From the NCBI RefSeq assembly GCF_018499875.1, contig NZ_JAHBAY010000009.1, positions 248,001-312,000 on the forward strand: a stretch of DNA of 64,000 nucleotides, given 5' to 3'. Every line of letters begins with the position of its first letter. The first letter of the stretch is position 1. Below the pieces are notes generated by a model, which saw only the letters and a list, made by a program, of their open reading frames with translations, did no database searches and was not told the DNA's origin. Below are positions 7,347-15,823 of the stretch, in pieces. This stretch comes from Kineosporia corallincola (lineage in GTDB: Bacteria > Actinomycetota > Actinomycetes > Actinomycetales > Kineosporiaceae). A program made the translations under genes and the position numbers.

Positions 7347-7571
7347 CGGCCGGAGCGTGCGGACTGACCCGCCGGGAACATGCTTCGACGCCCTGGGTCC
7401 GCACTGTGACGGATCGGATGGGCCGGCCGCACCTGGTCCGCCGGTTGGCCTGGACTTCGCCACCGGGCGGGCCCCGATCTTCGAGGCCGGGTCGGCTCGT
7501 ACCTCGACCCACGGCCGGTCCGGCCTCGGGCGGCAGGATGCTGATGCGCCTCTCGCCGCCCGAGGCGGAGG

Positions 7572-9785
7572 TCAGGGCTCCGACACGGCGTCGTCAGATC
7601 GGTGTGGATCGGTGTCGTGCGGATCGGCGGAGGGGGTGCCGGAAGTGACGGGCAGATGCGGGTTCTCGTCGGTGACCGGGACGACCGCGTCGGAGTGGCC
7701 GGGCCACCAGGCGGCGTGCCCGAACAGGGCGGTGAGGGCGGGGGTGAAGAACATCGCCATCACGAACGCCGCGATCACGATGCCGAACGACACCGCGAAG
7801 CCCATGGTCAGCAGCAGCGAGTTGCCTGCCAGCATGAGCGAGGCGAAGGTGCCCGCCAGGATCACGCCGGCCGCCGCGATGGTCGGGCCGGCATGACGGA
7901 CCGCCTGTGCCGCAGCCTCTCTCGGGTCGCGACCCGCGCGGGCCTCCTCGCGGAGCCGGGCCACCATCAGGATGTTGTAGTCGGTGCCGAGCGCGACCAC
8001 GAACAGGTAGATGTAGATCGGCAGCAGGAAGATCAGCCCCGGGTCGCCCTTGATCTGCTGGAACACGATCACCGTGGCGCCCAGCGTGGCGGCGAAGCCG
8101 AGGCCCACCGACACCATCAGGTACCAGGGTGCGACCAGGCTGCGCAGCAGCACCATCAGGATGAGCAGGATGATCGCCGCGGCCACCGGGAACACCACGG
8201 AGTAGTCGCGATTCATCGCGGCCTGGAAGTCGACGAAGACCCCGGCCGTGCCCGCCACATAGGCCTCGGTGCCCTGCGGTGCGGCCGCGTCGGCGGCCGG
8301 GCGCAGGTCGTCTTTCACCGCGGCCAGCGCCTCACCGGACGCCGAGTCGTATTTCAGGATGGTCATGACCAGCGCCGTGCTCGGGTCGTCGGGGGAGACG
8401 GTCGCGCTGACCACCTGCCCGATGCCCTCGGTGCCGGCGACGGCGTCGGAGAACGTCTTCACCTCGGCCTCGGTCAGCGCCCGGCCGTCGCCCGCGTGCA
8501 GCACGATCGGCGTCGGGTCGGTGGCGCCGGCGCTGAAGCCCTTCTGCTCCATCGTCGCGGTGGCGGTGGCCGACTCGACGTCGGAGGCCGAGTTGCTGTC
8601 ACCCAGGTCGAAGGTCGGGTTGAACGACAGCGCGAACACCGACAGCACCACCAGGAACGCCCCGGAGACCGCGGCATAGCGCACCGGGTGCCGCCCCAGC
8701 GAGGCCCCGACCCCGGCGAACCTGCTGCCGCGCGGCTGTTCCCGCCACTTCTTCGAGGGCCAGAACAGGGCCCGGCCGAGCACCGTGACGGTGGCCGGCA
8801 CCAGGGTGAGGGCCGCGAGCAGGGTGACGGCCACGGCCACGGCCAGCGACGGGCCGATCGACCGGAAGATGCCCAGCGATGACAGCACCAGCGTCATGAA
8901 GGCGACGAACACCGCCCCGCCCGCCGATGCGATGGCCTCACCGGCGCGCTCGATCGACAGCGACACGGCCTGCCGGTGCACCTCGCCGTCGCGGCGGGCC
9001 TCGCGGTAGCGGAACAGGAAGAACAGGATGTAGTCGGTGCCGATGCCGAACAGCACCACGATCAGGATGACGCTGGTGGACGGGTCGTGATTGAGGTCGA
9101 ACGCCTTCTCGACCATCGCGATCAGGCCGCCCGCCACGGCCGAGACGATGCCGACCAGCACCAGCGGCATGAAGGCGATCAGCACACTGCGGAAGATGGC
9201 GCCGAGCAGCACGACGATCAGCGCGATGGTGGCGACGAAGACGATGGCCTCGGCGTTCTGGCCGGACTCGGTCTGGTCGTAGCCCTGTGCCAGCGCACCG
9301 GTGACGCCCTCGTCGAGCCCGGTGCCCTCGACCGCCCTGCCCACCTGATCCCGCAGGTCGGGAACCTGGTCCAGGTCGGCCGGGTCCTGCCCCGTGACCC
9401 CCGGCGCCAGGCCGATGTTGACGATGGCCGCCTGGTTGCTGGGGGAGGGGGTCACCTCGCCCACGGTGCCGAACGCGGAGCCCGGCCTGAGCCCCTCGGC
9501 GATGGTGGCGATGGTGGACAGGTCCTGCTCGCTGAGCGGGGCGCCGTCGGACCGGTCGAACACGATGGTGGCGCCGGCCTGCTGGGTCTGCGGGAACGCC
9601 TGGTCGATCAGCTCGTAGCCCTTGATCGACTCGTAGGTGCCCGGCAGGAAGTCGGCCTGGTCGGTGGTGGCGGTGACGGTGGGCGCGGTGGTCACCACCA
9701 CGACCGCGAACAGCACCCAGGCACCCAGCACCCACCACGGCCGCCGGGACACGAGATGGCCCAGCCCTCTGAATACGCGTGACAC
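7572..9785 (-). CDS. MMPL/RND family membrane exporter
   Basis: A 737-residue inner-membrane exporter of the MmpL type: two repeats, each of one membrane helix, a large external loop and five further helices. The first repeat opens RRPWWVLGAWVLFAVVVV and carries GIGTDYILFFLFRYREA; the second carries ALGTDYNILMVARLREEA. These paired GTDYxxF/L motifs hold the proton-relay Asp-Tyr. Members move lipids, siderophores or drugs using the proton gradient. GTG 9785 follows a ggagggg site. It is monocistronic with no neighbouring lipid-synthesis genes, so the cargo is unknown. Confidence 0.92.
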   Translation of the reverse strand: MSRVFRGLGHLVSRRPWWVLGAWVLFAVVVVTTAPTVTATTDQADFLPGTYESIKGYELIDQAFPQTQQAGATIVFDRSDGAPLSEQDLSTIATIAEGLRPGSAFGTVGEVTPSPSNQAAIVNIGLAPGVTGQDPADLDQVPDLRDQVGRAVEGTGLDEGVTGALAQGYDQTESGQNAEAIVFVATIALIVVLLGAIFRSVLIAFMPLVLVGIVSAVAGGLIAMVEKAFDLNHDPSTSVILIVVLFGIGTDYILFFLFRYREARRDGEVHRQAVSLSIERAGEAIASAGGAVFVAFMTLVLSSLGIFRSIGPSLAVAVAVTLLAALTLVPATVTVLGRALFWPSKKWREQPRGSRFAGVGASLGRHPVRYAAVSGAFLVVLSVFALSFNPTFDLGDSNSASDVESATATATMEQKGFSAGATDPTPIVLHAGDGRALTEAEVKTFSDAVAGTEGIGQVVSATVSPDDPSTALVMTILKYDSASGEALAAVKDDLRPAADAAAPQGTEAYVAGTAGVFVDFQAAMNRDYSVVFPVAAAIILLILMVLLRSLVAPWYLMVSVGLGFAATLGATVIVFQQIKGDPGLIFLLPIYIYLFVVALGTDYNILMVARLREEARAGRDPREAAAQAVRHAGPTIAAAGVILAGTFASLMLAGNSLLLTMGFAVSFGIVIAAFVMAMFFTPALTALFGHAAWWPGHSDAVVPVTDENPHLPVTSGTPSADPHDTDPHRSDDAVSEP

Positions 9786-9982
9786 CGCTTACCCCTCCGT
9801 CGCAGCTGATGCGGCTCGGAAAATCCCCACAAAGATCCCCAGAACGAACCTACCGAAATCTGCCCCAGGGGTCGCGCGAGTTACCGGAACGCGCCCAGGC
9901 CCTCAGCATGGCACCCGGGTCCGGCAGTTTCCGCGTGCCCGGCCGCCCGGTCGGCGGCAACCGCCCAGGAGGGCGGAATCGC

Positions 9983-10129
9983 TCAGCGGGAGCGGGAATC
10001 CAGGTCTTCCGGACGCTCCGGCTCGGCCGCCGGGCAGGGCACCGGCCCGAGGGCCCGGCCCACGTGCCACCAGCGCCCGAGCAGACGCCGCAGCTGAACA
10101 CCGCAGTTACGGCAGTACACGTCGGCCAT
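9983..10129 (-). CDS. Short zinc-ribbon-like protein
   Basis: A 48-residue protein (MADVYCRNCGVQLRRLLGRW...). The leading CxxC is a rubredoxin-type knuckle; a third cysteine lies in GPVPCPAAEP, and histidine in the WWH segment may complete a metal site. ATG 10129 has a CAGGAT hexamer 6 nt upstream, which can be read as a leaderless -10 or as part of a ribosome site. It is divergent from the nitrilase gene, 34 nt away. Function unknown; similar orphan knuckles are common in actinobacteria. Confidence 0.55.
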   Translation of the reverse strand: MADVYCRNCGVQLRRLLGRWWHVGRALGPVPCPAAEPERPEDLDSRSR

Positions 10130-10163
10130 CCCCCGATCCTGCCAGAACCTGCCAGGATGGCGT

Positions 10164-10916
10164 GTGCTGATCGCTCTCGCCCAGATCCCCGGTGTTCCCC
10201 TCGACATCGAGGCCAACGTCGGCGCCCACGTCCAGGCGGTCGAGGCCGCGGCGGCGGCCGGTGCCCGCCTCGTGCTCTTCCCCGAGCTCTCCCTGACCGG
10301 CTACGAGATCGACGGCATCGCGTCCGATCCCACCCGGCAGCTGGACGACCCGGCGACCGTGGACGACGAGAGGCTCCGCCCTCTGCGTGAGGCCTGCACC
10401 CTGGCCGGCCTGACCGCCGTCGTCGGTGCCCCGACCCGCCGGGCCGGCCGGACCTACCTGTCCGCGCTCGCGCTCGACGGGCGCGGCGGGGTCACGGTGT
10501 ACGACAAGCGCAACCTGTTCGGCGCCGAGAAAGACGTGTTCACCGCGGGAACCGGCGGCCGCACCCTGACCGTCTGCGACCGCCGCCTGGCTCTGGGCAT
10601 CTGCTTCGACCTCAGCGACGACGACCAGGCCGGCGCCGCCGCGGCCGGCGACGCCTGGATGCTGGGCGTGCTGCTGACCGGTCCCGGCTACGCGGCCGAC
10701 GCGGCGCGCGCGGCCCAGGTGGCCCAGCGGCACGGCGTCACCGTGGTGCTGGCCAACCACGCCGGCCCGTCCGGGGGCATGGTGGGGTGCGGCGGTAGCG
10801 GGATGTGGACGGCGGACGGCGGGCACGTCGCGGCGGACGCCGGTGACCAGGAGCAGGTGGCGGGGGTGTGGCTGTTCGACCTCGACGATGCGGCGGTGCA
10901 TCGCCGGATCGCCTGA
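10164..10916 (+). CDS. Carbon-nitrogen hydrolase (nitrilase superfamily)
   Basis: A 250-residue cytoplasmic amidohydrolase with the Glu-Lys-Cys triad in order: Glu in LFPELSLTGY (about residue 40), Lys in VYDKRNLFGAEK, and Cys in LGICFDLSDD. It hydrolyses a carbon-nitrogen bond of an amide or carbamoyl compound; the subfamily cannot be named safely. GTG 10164 is just 5 nt downstream of a CAGGAT hexamer with no ribosome site, so it may be leaderless. The sialidase-like gene follows after 36 nt but has its own promoter-like hexamer. Confidence 0.85.
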   Translation: MLIALAQIPGVPLDIEANVGAHVQAVEAAAAAGARLVLFPELSLTGYEIDGIASDPTRQLDDPATVDDERLRPLREACTLAGLTAVVGAPTRRAGRTYLSALALDGRGGVTVYDKRNLFGAEKDVFTAGTGGRTLTVCDRRLALGICFDLSDDDQAGAAAAGDAWMLGVLLTGPGYAADAARAAQVAQRHGVTVVLANHAGPSGGMVGCGGSGMWTADGGHVAADAGDQEQVAGVWLFDLDDAAVHRRIA

Positions 10917-10952
10917 ACGTGCCGCGGGGGCCGGGCCCGCTACCGTCTCCGG

Positions 10953-12758
10953 ATGGATGACCTGACAGACCGGCGCGACGACGCCCGGGAGACCGCGGGC
11001 ACCACTCCCTCCGAAACGCTGGGCGATCTGCTCGCGCTGGAGCTGTACGCCGCCCGCGGCGTCTCGGTGACCGGCGACGACGCCTCGGTGGACTGCTGGC
11101 ACGACACCCGCGAGGGCGGCCTGACCGCCTCCGCGACCGGCGCCGACGGGCGTCCCCACCTGATCCCCGCCGCGCTGGGAACCCTTGCCGCCGTGCGGTT
11201 CACGACCGGGCACCTGGAGATCCCCGACGTCCCCCGGCTGAATCCGGGCGACGGCGCGTTCCGGGCGCTGGTGGTGGCCCGCAACCGCGCCCTGGAGACC
11301 GGCACGCTGCTGGCCAAGGGCGACGCGTACGGCATCGGCCTGGAACGGCTCGCCGACAACGCCATGGGCACCCGGTTCCGGGCGGGCGGCGAGGAGGCCC
11401 TGCTCACCCACACCGAGACGGTCGCGGAGAACCTCGGCGCCGTGCACCTGTACGAGCTGCACCTGACCGGCGAACGGGCGCTGGCGGCGCTGGACGGCGA
11501 CGGGTCGTCCGGCATCACCACCGACGACGACACCTACACCGCTCCCGTCACCACGCCCGATCCTCTCCGGGTGGGCGGAACCGGCCTGGGGGTGGACCTT
11601 TTCGCCGTCCTGCTGATCCGGGGCGAGGCGAGCGAGGAGCAGATGGACGACGTCCGCTCCTACCTGGCCTCGGCGTACCCGCTCGGCTCGGTACCGCGGG
11701 CGGTGGCGCCGGCGGGGGACGAGCAGACCGGCATGATCGCGGTGAACACCGGTGGCCGCGCCCGCATCCCGGCGATCGTGCGCTGTGACGACGACAGCCT
11801 GGTGCTGTTCGCCGAGCACCGCTGGAACGGCGACGCCGACTCCGGCCACATCGGCACCGTGGCCCGCCGCTCCACCGACCGGGGCGTCACCTGGGGCGAG
11901 CAGTTCACGGTGGCCGACGACGGCGAGAACTGCCTGGGCAACCCGGTTCCCGTGGTGGACCGGAGCACCGGCCGGCTGCACCTGCTGCTGACCGGGAACC
12001 GGGCCACCGACACCGAGGCCGAGATCAACGCCGGCACCTCCGACGACACCCGGCGGGTGTACCGCACCTGGTCGGACGACCACGGCGTGACCTGGGCGCC
12101 GGTCACCGAGATCACCGCGTCGGTGAAGGACCCGGCCTGGCGCTGGTACGCGACCGGCCCGGGCGGTGCCGAGCAGCTGGCGAGCGGCCGCCTGCTGGTG
12201 CCCTGCAACCACTGGGACCCGGCGGTCGCGGCCTACCGCTGCCACGTGATCCTGTCCGACGACCACGGCGAGACCTGGCGCACCGGAGGCATCATCGAGA
12301 CCGACCGGAGCAACGAGGTGCAGACCGCCCAGCTGCCCGACGGCACCGTGGTGGCGCACGTGCGGGTGCAGATGGACAACAACCCGCCCGGTTTCAAGTG
12401 GTGGTCCACGAGTGACGACGAGGGCGTCAGCTGGTCACCCGCCGTCCGCAACCACAGCCTGCCCTCGACACCCGTGCAGGACGACATCCTGGTGCTGCCC
12501 GGCGGCCGGCTGGTGGCCACGAACCACCAGGACTTCACCGGCCGGTACCACCTGGCGGTCAACGTCTCCACCGACGGAGGCCGCTCCTGGCCCGCGTACA
12601 CCGTGATCCGGGTGGGCGAGCGCGGCAACGGCGCGGCCTACTCCGACCTGGTGCACGTGGGCGGTGAGCGGATCGCGGCGACCTGGGAGGCCGGTCGCGA
12701 GATCTCGGTGGGACTGTTCGACGTGGTCTACCCGGCGCACCCTGACCGAGTCGACTGA
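10953..12758 (+). CDS. Exo-alpha-sialidase-like protein with N-terminal lectin-like domain
   Basis: A 601-residue protein. The first 220 residues look like a concanavalin-type beta-sandwich. The remaining 380 residues form a sialidase-type propeller: the arginine motif GGRARIPAIV, then five Asp-box turns (STDRGVTW, SDDHGVTW, SDDHGETW, SDDEGVSW, STDGGRSW). Known family members cleave terminal sialic acids; homologues with other glycan specificities exist. There is no signal peptide, unlike most sialidases, which argues for an intracellular or unconventional role. ATG 10953 lies 6 nt after TACCGT (10941-10946), a leaderless arrangement. The convergent neighbour's stop is 1 nt away. Confidence 0.82.
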   Translation: MDDLTDRRDDARETAGTTPSETLGDLLALELYAARGVSVTGDDASVDCWHDTREGGLTASATGADGRPHLIPAALGTLAAVRFTTGHLEIPDVPRLNPGDGAFRALVVARNRALETGTLLAKGDAYGIGLERLADNAMGTRFRAGGEEALLTHTETVAENLGAVHLYELHLTGERALAALDGDGSSGITTDDDTYTAPVTTPDPLRVGGTGLGVDLFAVLLIRGEASEEQMDDVRSYLASAYPLGSVPRAVAPAGDEQTGMIAVNTGGRARIPAIVRCDDDSLVLFAEHRWNGDADSGHIGTVARRSTDRGVTWGEQFTVADDGENCLGNPVPVVDRSTGRLHLLLTGNRATDTEAEINAGTSDDTRRVYRTWSDDHGVTWAPVTEITASVKDPAWRWYATGPGGAEQLASGRLLVPCNHWDPAVAAYRCHVILSDDHGETWRTGGIIETDRSNEVQTAQLPDGTVVAHVRVQMDNNPPGFKWWSTSDDEGVSWSPAVRNHSLPSTPVQDDILVLPGGRLVATNHQDFTGRYHLAVNVSTDGGRSWPAYTVIRVGERGNGAAYSDLVHVGGERIAATWEAGREISVGLFDVVYPAHPDRVD

Positions 12759-12759
12759 G

Positions 12760-14904
12760 TCAGTTGGCGAGCGACTGGGTCTTGCCCTTCTCGTCCAGCG
12801 TGACATTGGGGACGCTGATCCACCGGATCCGCTTCAGCTGGTGGGTGTCCCGGTCCCAGGACCGGAACCGCATCGAGAAGTGTGTCGGGATCGTGCTCTT
12901 CGCGGACCGGTACACCGGGGTGACCTCGTAGACGGTCACCGTGTTCGCCGCGCCGGACGAGCGGATCCAGGCGTTGGCGTGCTTCTCGAAGTCCCGCATC
13001 GACACCTTCATCACCGGCCTGCTCTTCGCGGTGCTGTTGATGTTGATGCCGGCCTGCCAGCAGGTCACCAGGTTGCCGGTGGAGGCCTCGTTCGGGCCGC
13101 CGAGCACGGCCGGCACCAGGTGGCAGCGGGCCAGGCCGTTGCCGGACGCGCTCGGGAACGCCGCCGCGCCGGTCTTCTGCCCGTCCAGCCAGCCCGCCGG
13201 GTTGCCGGTGGGCGCGGTGGGGTGCCCGGACACGACCGGCTTCTCGAAGCAGGCCTCGCCCACCTCGGTGCGGCCCCCGGCGGCGCCCTGGTCGCTGCCT
13301 CCGGTGGGCCGGATCACGAAGTTCTTCCAGCCGGTGGTGCCGTGCGGGGTGGCCCCGGCCGGCTCCAGGTCGGCGCAGCCGACCGGATCCTCGTCGTCCG
13401 GGTCGGGCTGCGGAACCACGACGCCGGAACCGGAGGGCTGCGGGGCGGGCTCGGCGCCCCCGGTGGTGCCGGGGGCGGTGGTGGTGCCGGGTTGCGTGCC
13501 GTTCCCGGGCTGTGTGCCGGTCTGCCCTTCCGGCTCGGCCTGCGGTTCGGTCTGCGGTTCGGCCTGCTCCAGCAGGTCGTCGAGCAGGTCCTGACGCGAG
13601 AGCATCAGCCGCACCAGCGTCTTCACGTTGACCCTGGCCACCGCGCGCACGTCGACGGTGCCGCCGTAGGGCACGGTGTAGGGCACCCGGGCCCCGTTCA
13701 TGGCCCGCGACTTCGCCTCGGCCTGGGCCTTCGCCCGGCTCAGAGCGCTGCGCAGCTCGGGGCCGGCCGAGGTGGTGGTGCACTTCAGCGTCTTGCTCTT
13801 GTCCAGCTTCATGGTGGTGACGGCGGTGCATTTCCCGGCGCCGGTCTTGCCGTCCACCTCGATGTCGGCGGTCAGCGAGGCCCGCACCGTGCCGGAGGTG
13901 ACCTCGCTGTCCGAGCCGGCGGTGCGCGCGCCGGCGGTGATCCGGGCCGACACCGAGCAGCTGTACTCGGTGCAGTTGATCGCGGCCTGCTGCTCCAGAT
14001 CGAGGACGACGCCCGGGTCGACCGTCTTCGCCGTCGTGCGGGCACGTTTCACGATCTGCTCGAAGGCCTCGTCCACCTGGGCCGCGGTGAGCTGGACCGG
14101 GGTGGCGGTGGCGGACGCCGCGGCCGGGCGCGCGAAGGAGACCGGATCGGCAGCACCGCCGGCCGTGCTGTCGGTGTCGGCTGTGTCGTCGGTGCCGGAG
14201 CCGGCCGAGAGCACCGGGACCGACATCAGCCGGTGCGGTGAGGACGCGCTCACCCGGACCGGCCCGGACGGCGTGGTGACGGTCAGCATGCCCTCGTCGT
14301 CCCCGTTCGTGGACGCCGTGGGCGTGGTGGTGGAGTCGGCCGCGGTGAAGTCGGTGGCCGGGTCGTTGAGGTCGTCCAGCACCCGCTGGGCCAGGTCGGA
14401 CGGGTCGTCCGGGACGTCACCGAACGAGACCCCCAGGTACTCCGCGGTGGCTGGGCCGGCCTTCACCCAGGTCGCCGTGGTCTCGGTGGCGCTCGGCTGG
14501 AGCGCGTTGACCGAACTGGCCGGCAGCTGCACCGAGGTCACGCCGTCGGTGCGGATCACCGGGTACACGCCACCGCGGGCCTCGACCGAGCCGGTGTAGT
14601 CGCCGAACAGCGTGAGCTGCACCGAGAAGACGCCGTCGTCGTAGTGCGCCCCCGGCGCCTGCGCCAGCGCGAGCACGGCCTCCTCGAACGGTGCGCGCCG
14701 GTGGGCCAGCCGCACCGCGGCCGACTCCCCGGGCGCCGCGCCGTCACCCGCCGGGTCGTCCGCACCGCCCGACATCCGGACCACCGCCACCGCCCCGATC
14801 AGGAGCAGCACGAAGCCGGCGGCGAATCCCCAGATCAGGCGGGACGAACCAGGCCGGGGTGTGCCCGGCCCGGACGTCCATCCGCTGGAACCCTGCTGTG
14901 TCAC
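12760..14904 (-). CDS. Membrane-anchored protein with C-terminal DNA/RNA non-specific endonuclease-like domain
   Basis: A 714-residue protein: short cytoplasmic Gly/Ser/Pro N-terminus, one membrane helix (LIWGFAAGFVLLLIGAVAVV, about 24-43), a large external region and a Pro/Gly/Gln/Thr-rich linker (about 455-520). The last 190 residues contain ARCHLVPAVLGGP followed by GNLVTCWQAGININS, resembling the His-and-Asn core of Endonuclease-NS-2 type nucleases, though the usual Asp-Arg-Gly-His is Ala-Arg-Cys-His. The external part has repeated TAKTV/ARVNVKTLV-like helices and paired cysteines. GTG 14904 follows a ggggg stretch. A secreted nuclease or contact-type toxin is possible; no immunity gene is recognisable next to it. 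Confidence 0.6.
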   Translation of the reverse strand: MTQQGSSGWTSGPGTPRPGSSRLIWGFAAGFVLLLIGAVAVVRMSGGADDPAGDGAAPGESAAVRLAHRRAPFEEAVLALAQAPGAHYDDGVFSVQLTLFGDYTGSVEARGGVYPVIRTDGVTSVQLPASSVNALQPSATETTATWVKAGPATAEYLGVSFGDVPDDPSDLAQRVLDDLNDPATDFTAADSTTTPTASTNGDDEGMLTVTTPSGPVRVSASSPHRLMSVPVLSAGSGTDDTADTDSTAGGAADPVSFARPAAASATATPVQLTAAQVDEAFEQIVKRARTTAKTVDPGVVLDLEQQAAINCTEYSCSVSARITAGARTAGSDSEVTSGTVRASLTADIEVDGKTGAGKCTAVTTMKLDKSKTLKCTTTSAGPELRSALSRAKAQAEAKSRAMNGARVPYTVPYGGTVDVRAVARVNVKTLVRLMLSRQDLLDDLLEQAEPQTEPQAEPEGQTGTQPGNGTQPGTTTAPGTTGGAEPAPQPSGSGVVVPQPDPDDEDPVGCADLEPAGATPHGTTGWKNFVIRPTGGSDQGAAGGRTEVGEACFEKPVVSGHPTAPTGNPAGWLDGQKTGAAAFPSASGNGLARCHLVPAVLGGPNEASTGNLVTCWQAGININSTAKSRPVMKVSMRDFEKHANAWIRSSGAANTVTVYEVTPVYRSAKSTIPTHFSMRFRSWDRDTHQLKRIRWISVPNVTLDEKGKTQSLAN

Positions 14905-14977
14905 GACCGCCCCCTGGATCTCCCTGCCCCCACTTCGGCGGTGGAGATTAGCAGGAAACGGTGTCTTTCATGGAGGT

Positions 14978-15823
14978 TCAGAGGCCGATGGTGGTTTCGT
15001 AGGCCTTCTTCACCCGCTGCGTCACCTCGGCCGGGTCGGCGTCCCACAGCTCCTGGTTGAAGATCTCCACCTCGATGTCGCCGGTGTACCCGGCGTCGAG
15101 CACCCAGCGGGTGACGGAGGCGAAGTCCACGTGCCCGTCGCCCATCAGGCCGCGCGAGAGCAGGGCGTCGGCGGGGAACGGGGTGATCCAGTCGCACACC
15201 TGGTAGGCCGCGATCCGTCCCTCCCGCCCGGCCCGGGCGATCAGGGTGGCCAGGTCGGGGTCCCACCACACGTGGAAGGTGTCCACGACCACCCCGGCCA
15301 CCTCGGCGGGCAGGTCGCCGACGAGGTCGAGGGCCTGGTCGAGGGTCGAGACCACGCCCCGGTCGGCGGCGTAGATCGGGTGCATCGGCTCCACGGCCAG
15401 CACCACCCCGGCCGCGGCGGCGTGGCCGGCCAGCGCGGCCACCGCGTCGGCGGCCCGGGCGCGCGCGCCGCGCAGGTCCCGCGAGCCCTCCGGCAGGCCG
15501 CCCGCCACGAGCACCAGCACCGGCCGTGACCCGGGGGCCCCGGCCGCGGCCAGGGCAGCGGTCTCGTCGATGGCGCGCCGGTTCTCGTCCAGGGCCTGCT
15601 GCCGGGCCGCCGGGTCGGCGGTGGTGAAGAACCCGCCCCGGCACAGGCTGGAGAACCGCAGGCCGGAGTCCGCGACCAGGCGGACGGCCTCGGCCAGCCC
15701 CACCTGCGCCACCGGCTCGCGCCACAGCCCGATCGAGCCGATCCCGGCCCGCGTCGTCACCGACAGGGCGGTGGCCAGATCGGCGTACTTGATCGTGGCC
15801 TGGTTGAGCGACAGCCGGCTCAC
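14978..15823 (-). CDS. Sugar phosphate isomerase/epimerase (TIM barrel)
   Basis: A 281-residue protein of the xylose-isomerase-like TIM-barrel family. Metal-binding acidic and histidine residues at barrel strand ends are visible: LAVEPMHPIY, VVDTFHVWWDP, GDGHVDFASV and DIEVEIFNQELW. Members isomerise or epimerise sugars and keto-sugars, or act as keto-glycoside hydrolases. It overlaps the upstream Gfo/Idh/MocA gene by 4 nt (GTGA), so the two are translated together and probably act in sequence on one sugar derivative. The cluster's importer is divergently transcribed. Confidence 0.85.
   Translation of the reverse strand: MSRLSLNQATIKYADLATALSVTTRAGIGSIGLWREPVAQVGLAEAVRLVADSGLRFSSLCRGGFFTTADPAARQQALDENRRAIDETAALAAAGAPGSRPVLVLVAGGLPEGSRDLRGARARAADAVAALAGHAAAAGVVLAVEPMHPIYAADRGVVSTLDQALDLVGDLPAEVAGVVVDTFHVWWDPDLATLIARAGREGRIAAYQVCDWITPFPADALLSRGLMGDGHVDFASVTRWVLDAGYTGDIEVEIFNQELWDADPAEVTQRVKKAYETTIGL

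Noticed and set aside
10107-12359. Very long minus-strand open frame opposite the nitrilase and sialidase genes
   Set aside because: Composition is His/Gln/Gly/Arg-rich without motifs, typical of antisense frames in GC-rich DNA; the plus-strand proteins have clear domains.
12664-14241. Plus-strand frame opposite the nuclease-like gene
   Set aside because: It is an antisense shadow with Gly/Arg/His/Val composition; it overlaps the sialidase end in another frame.
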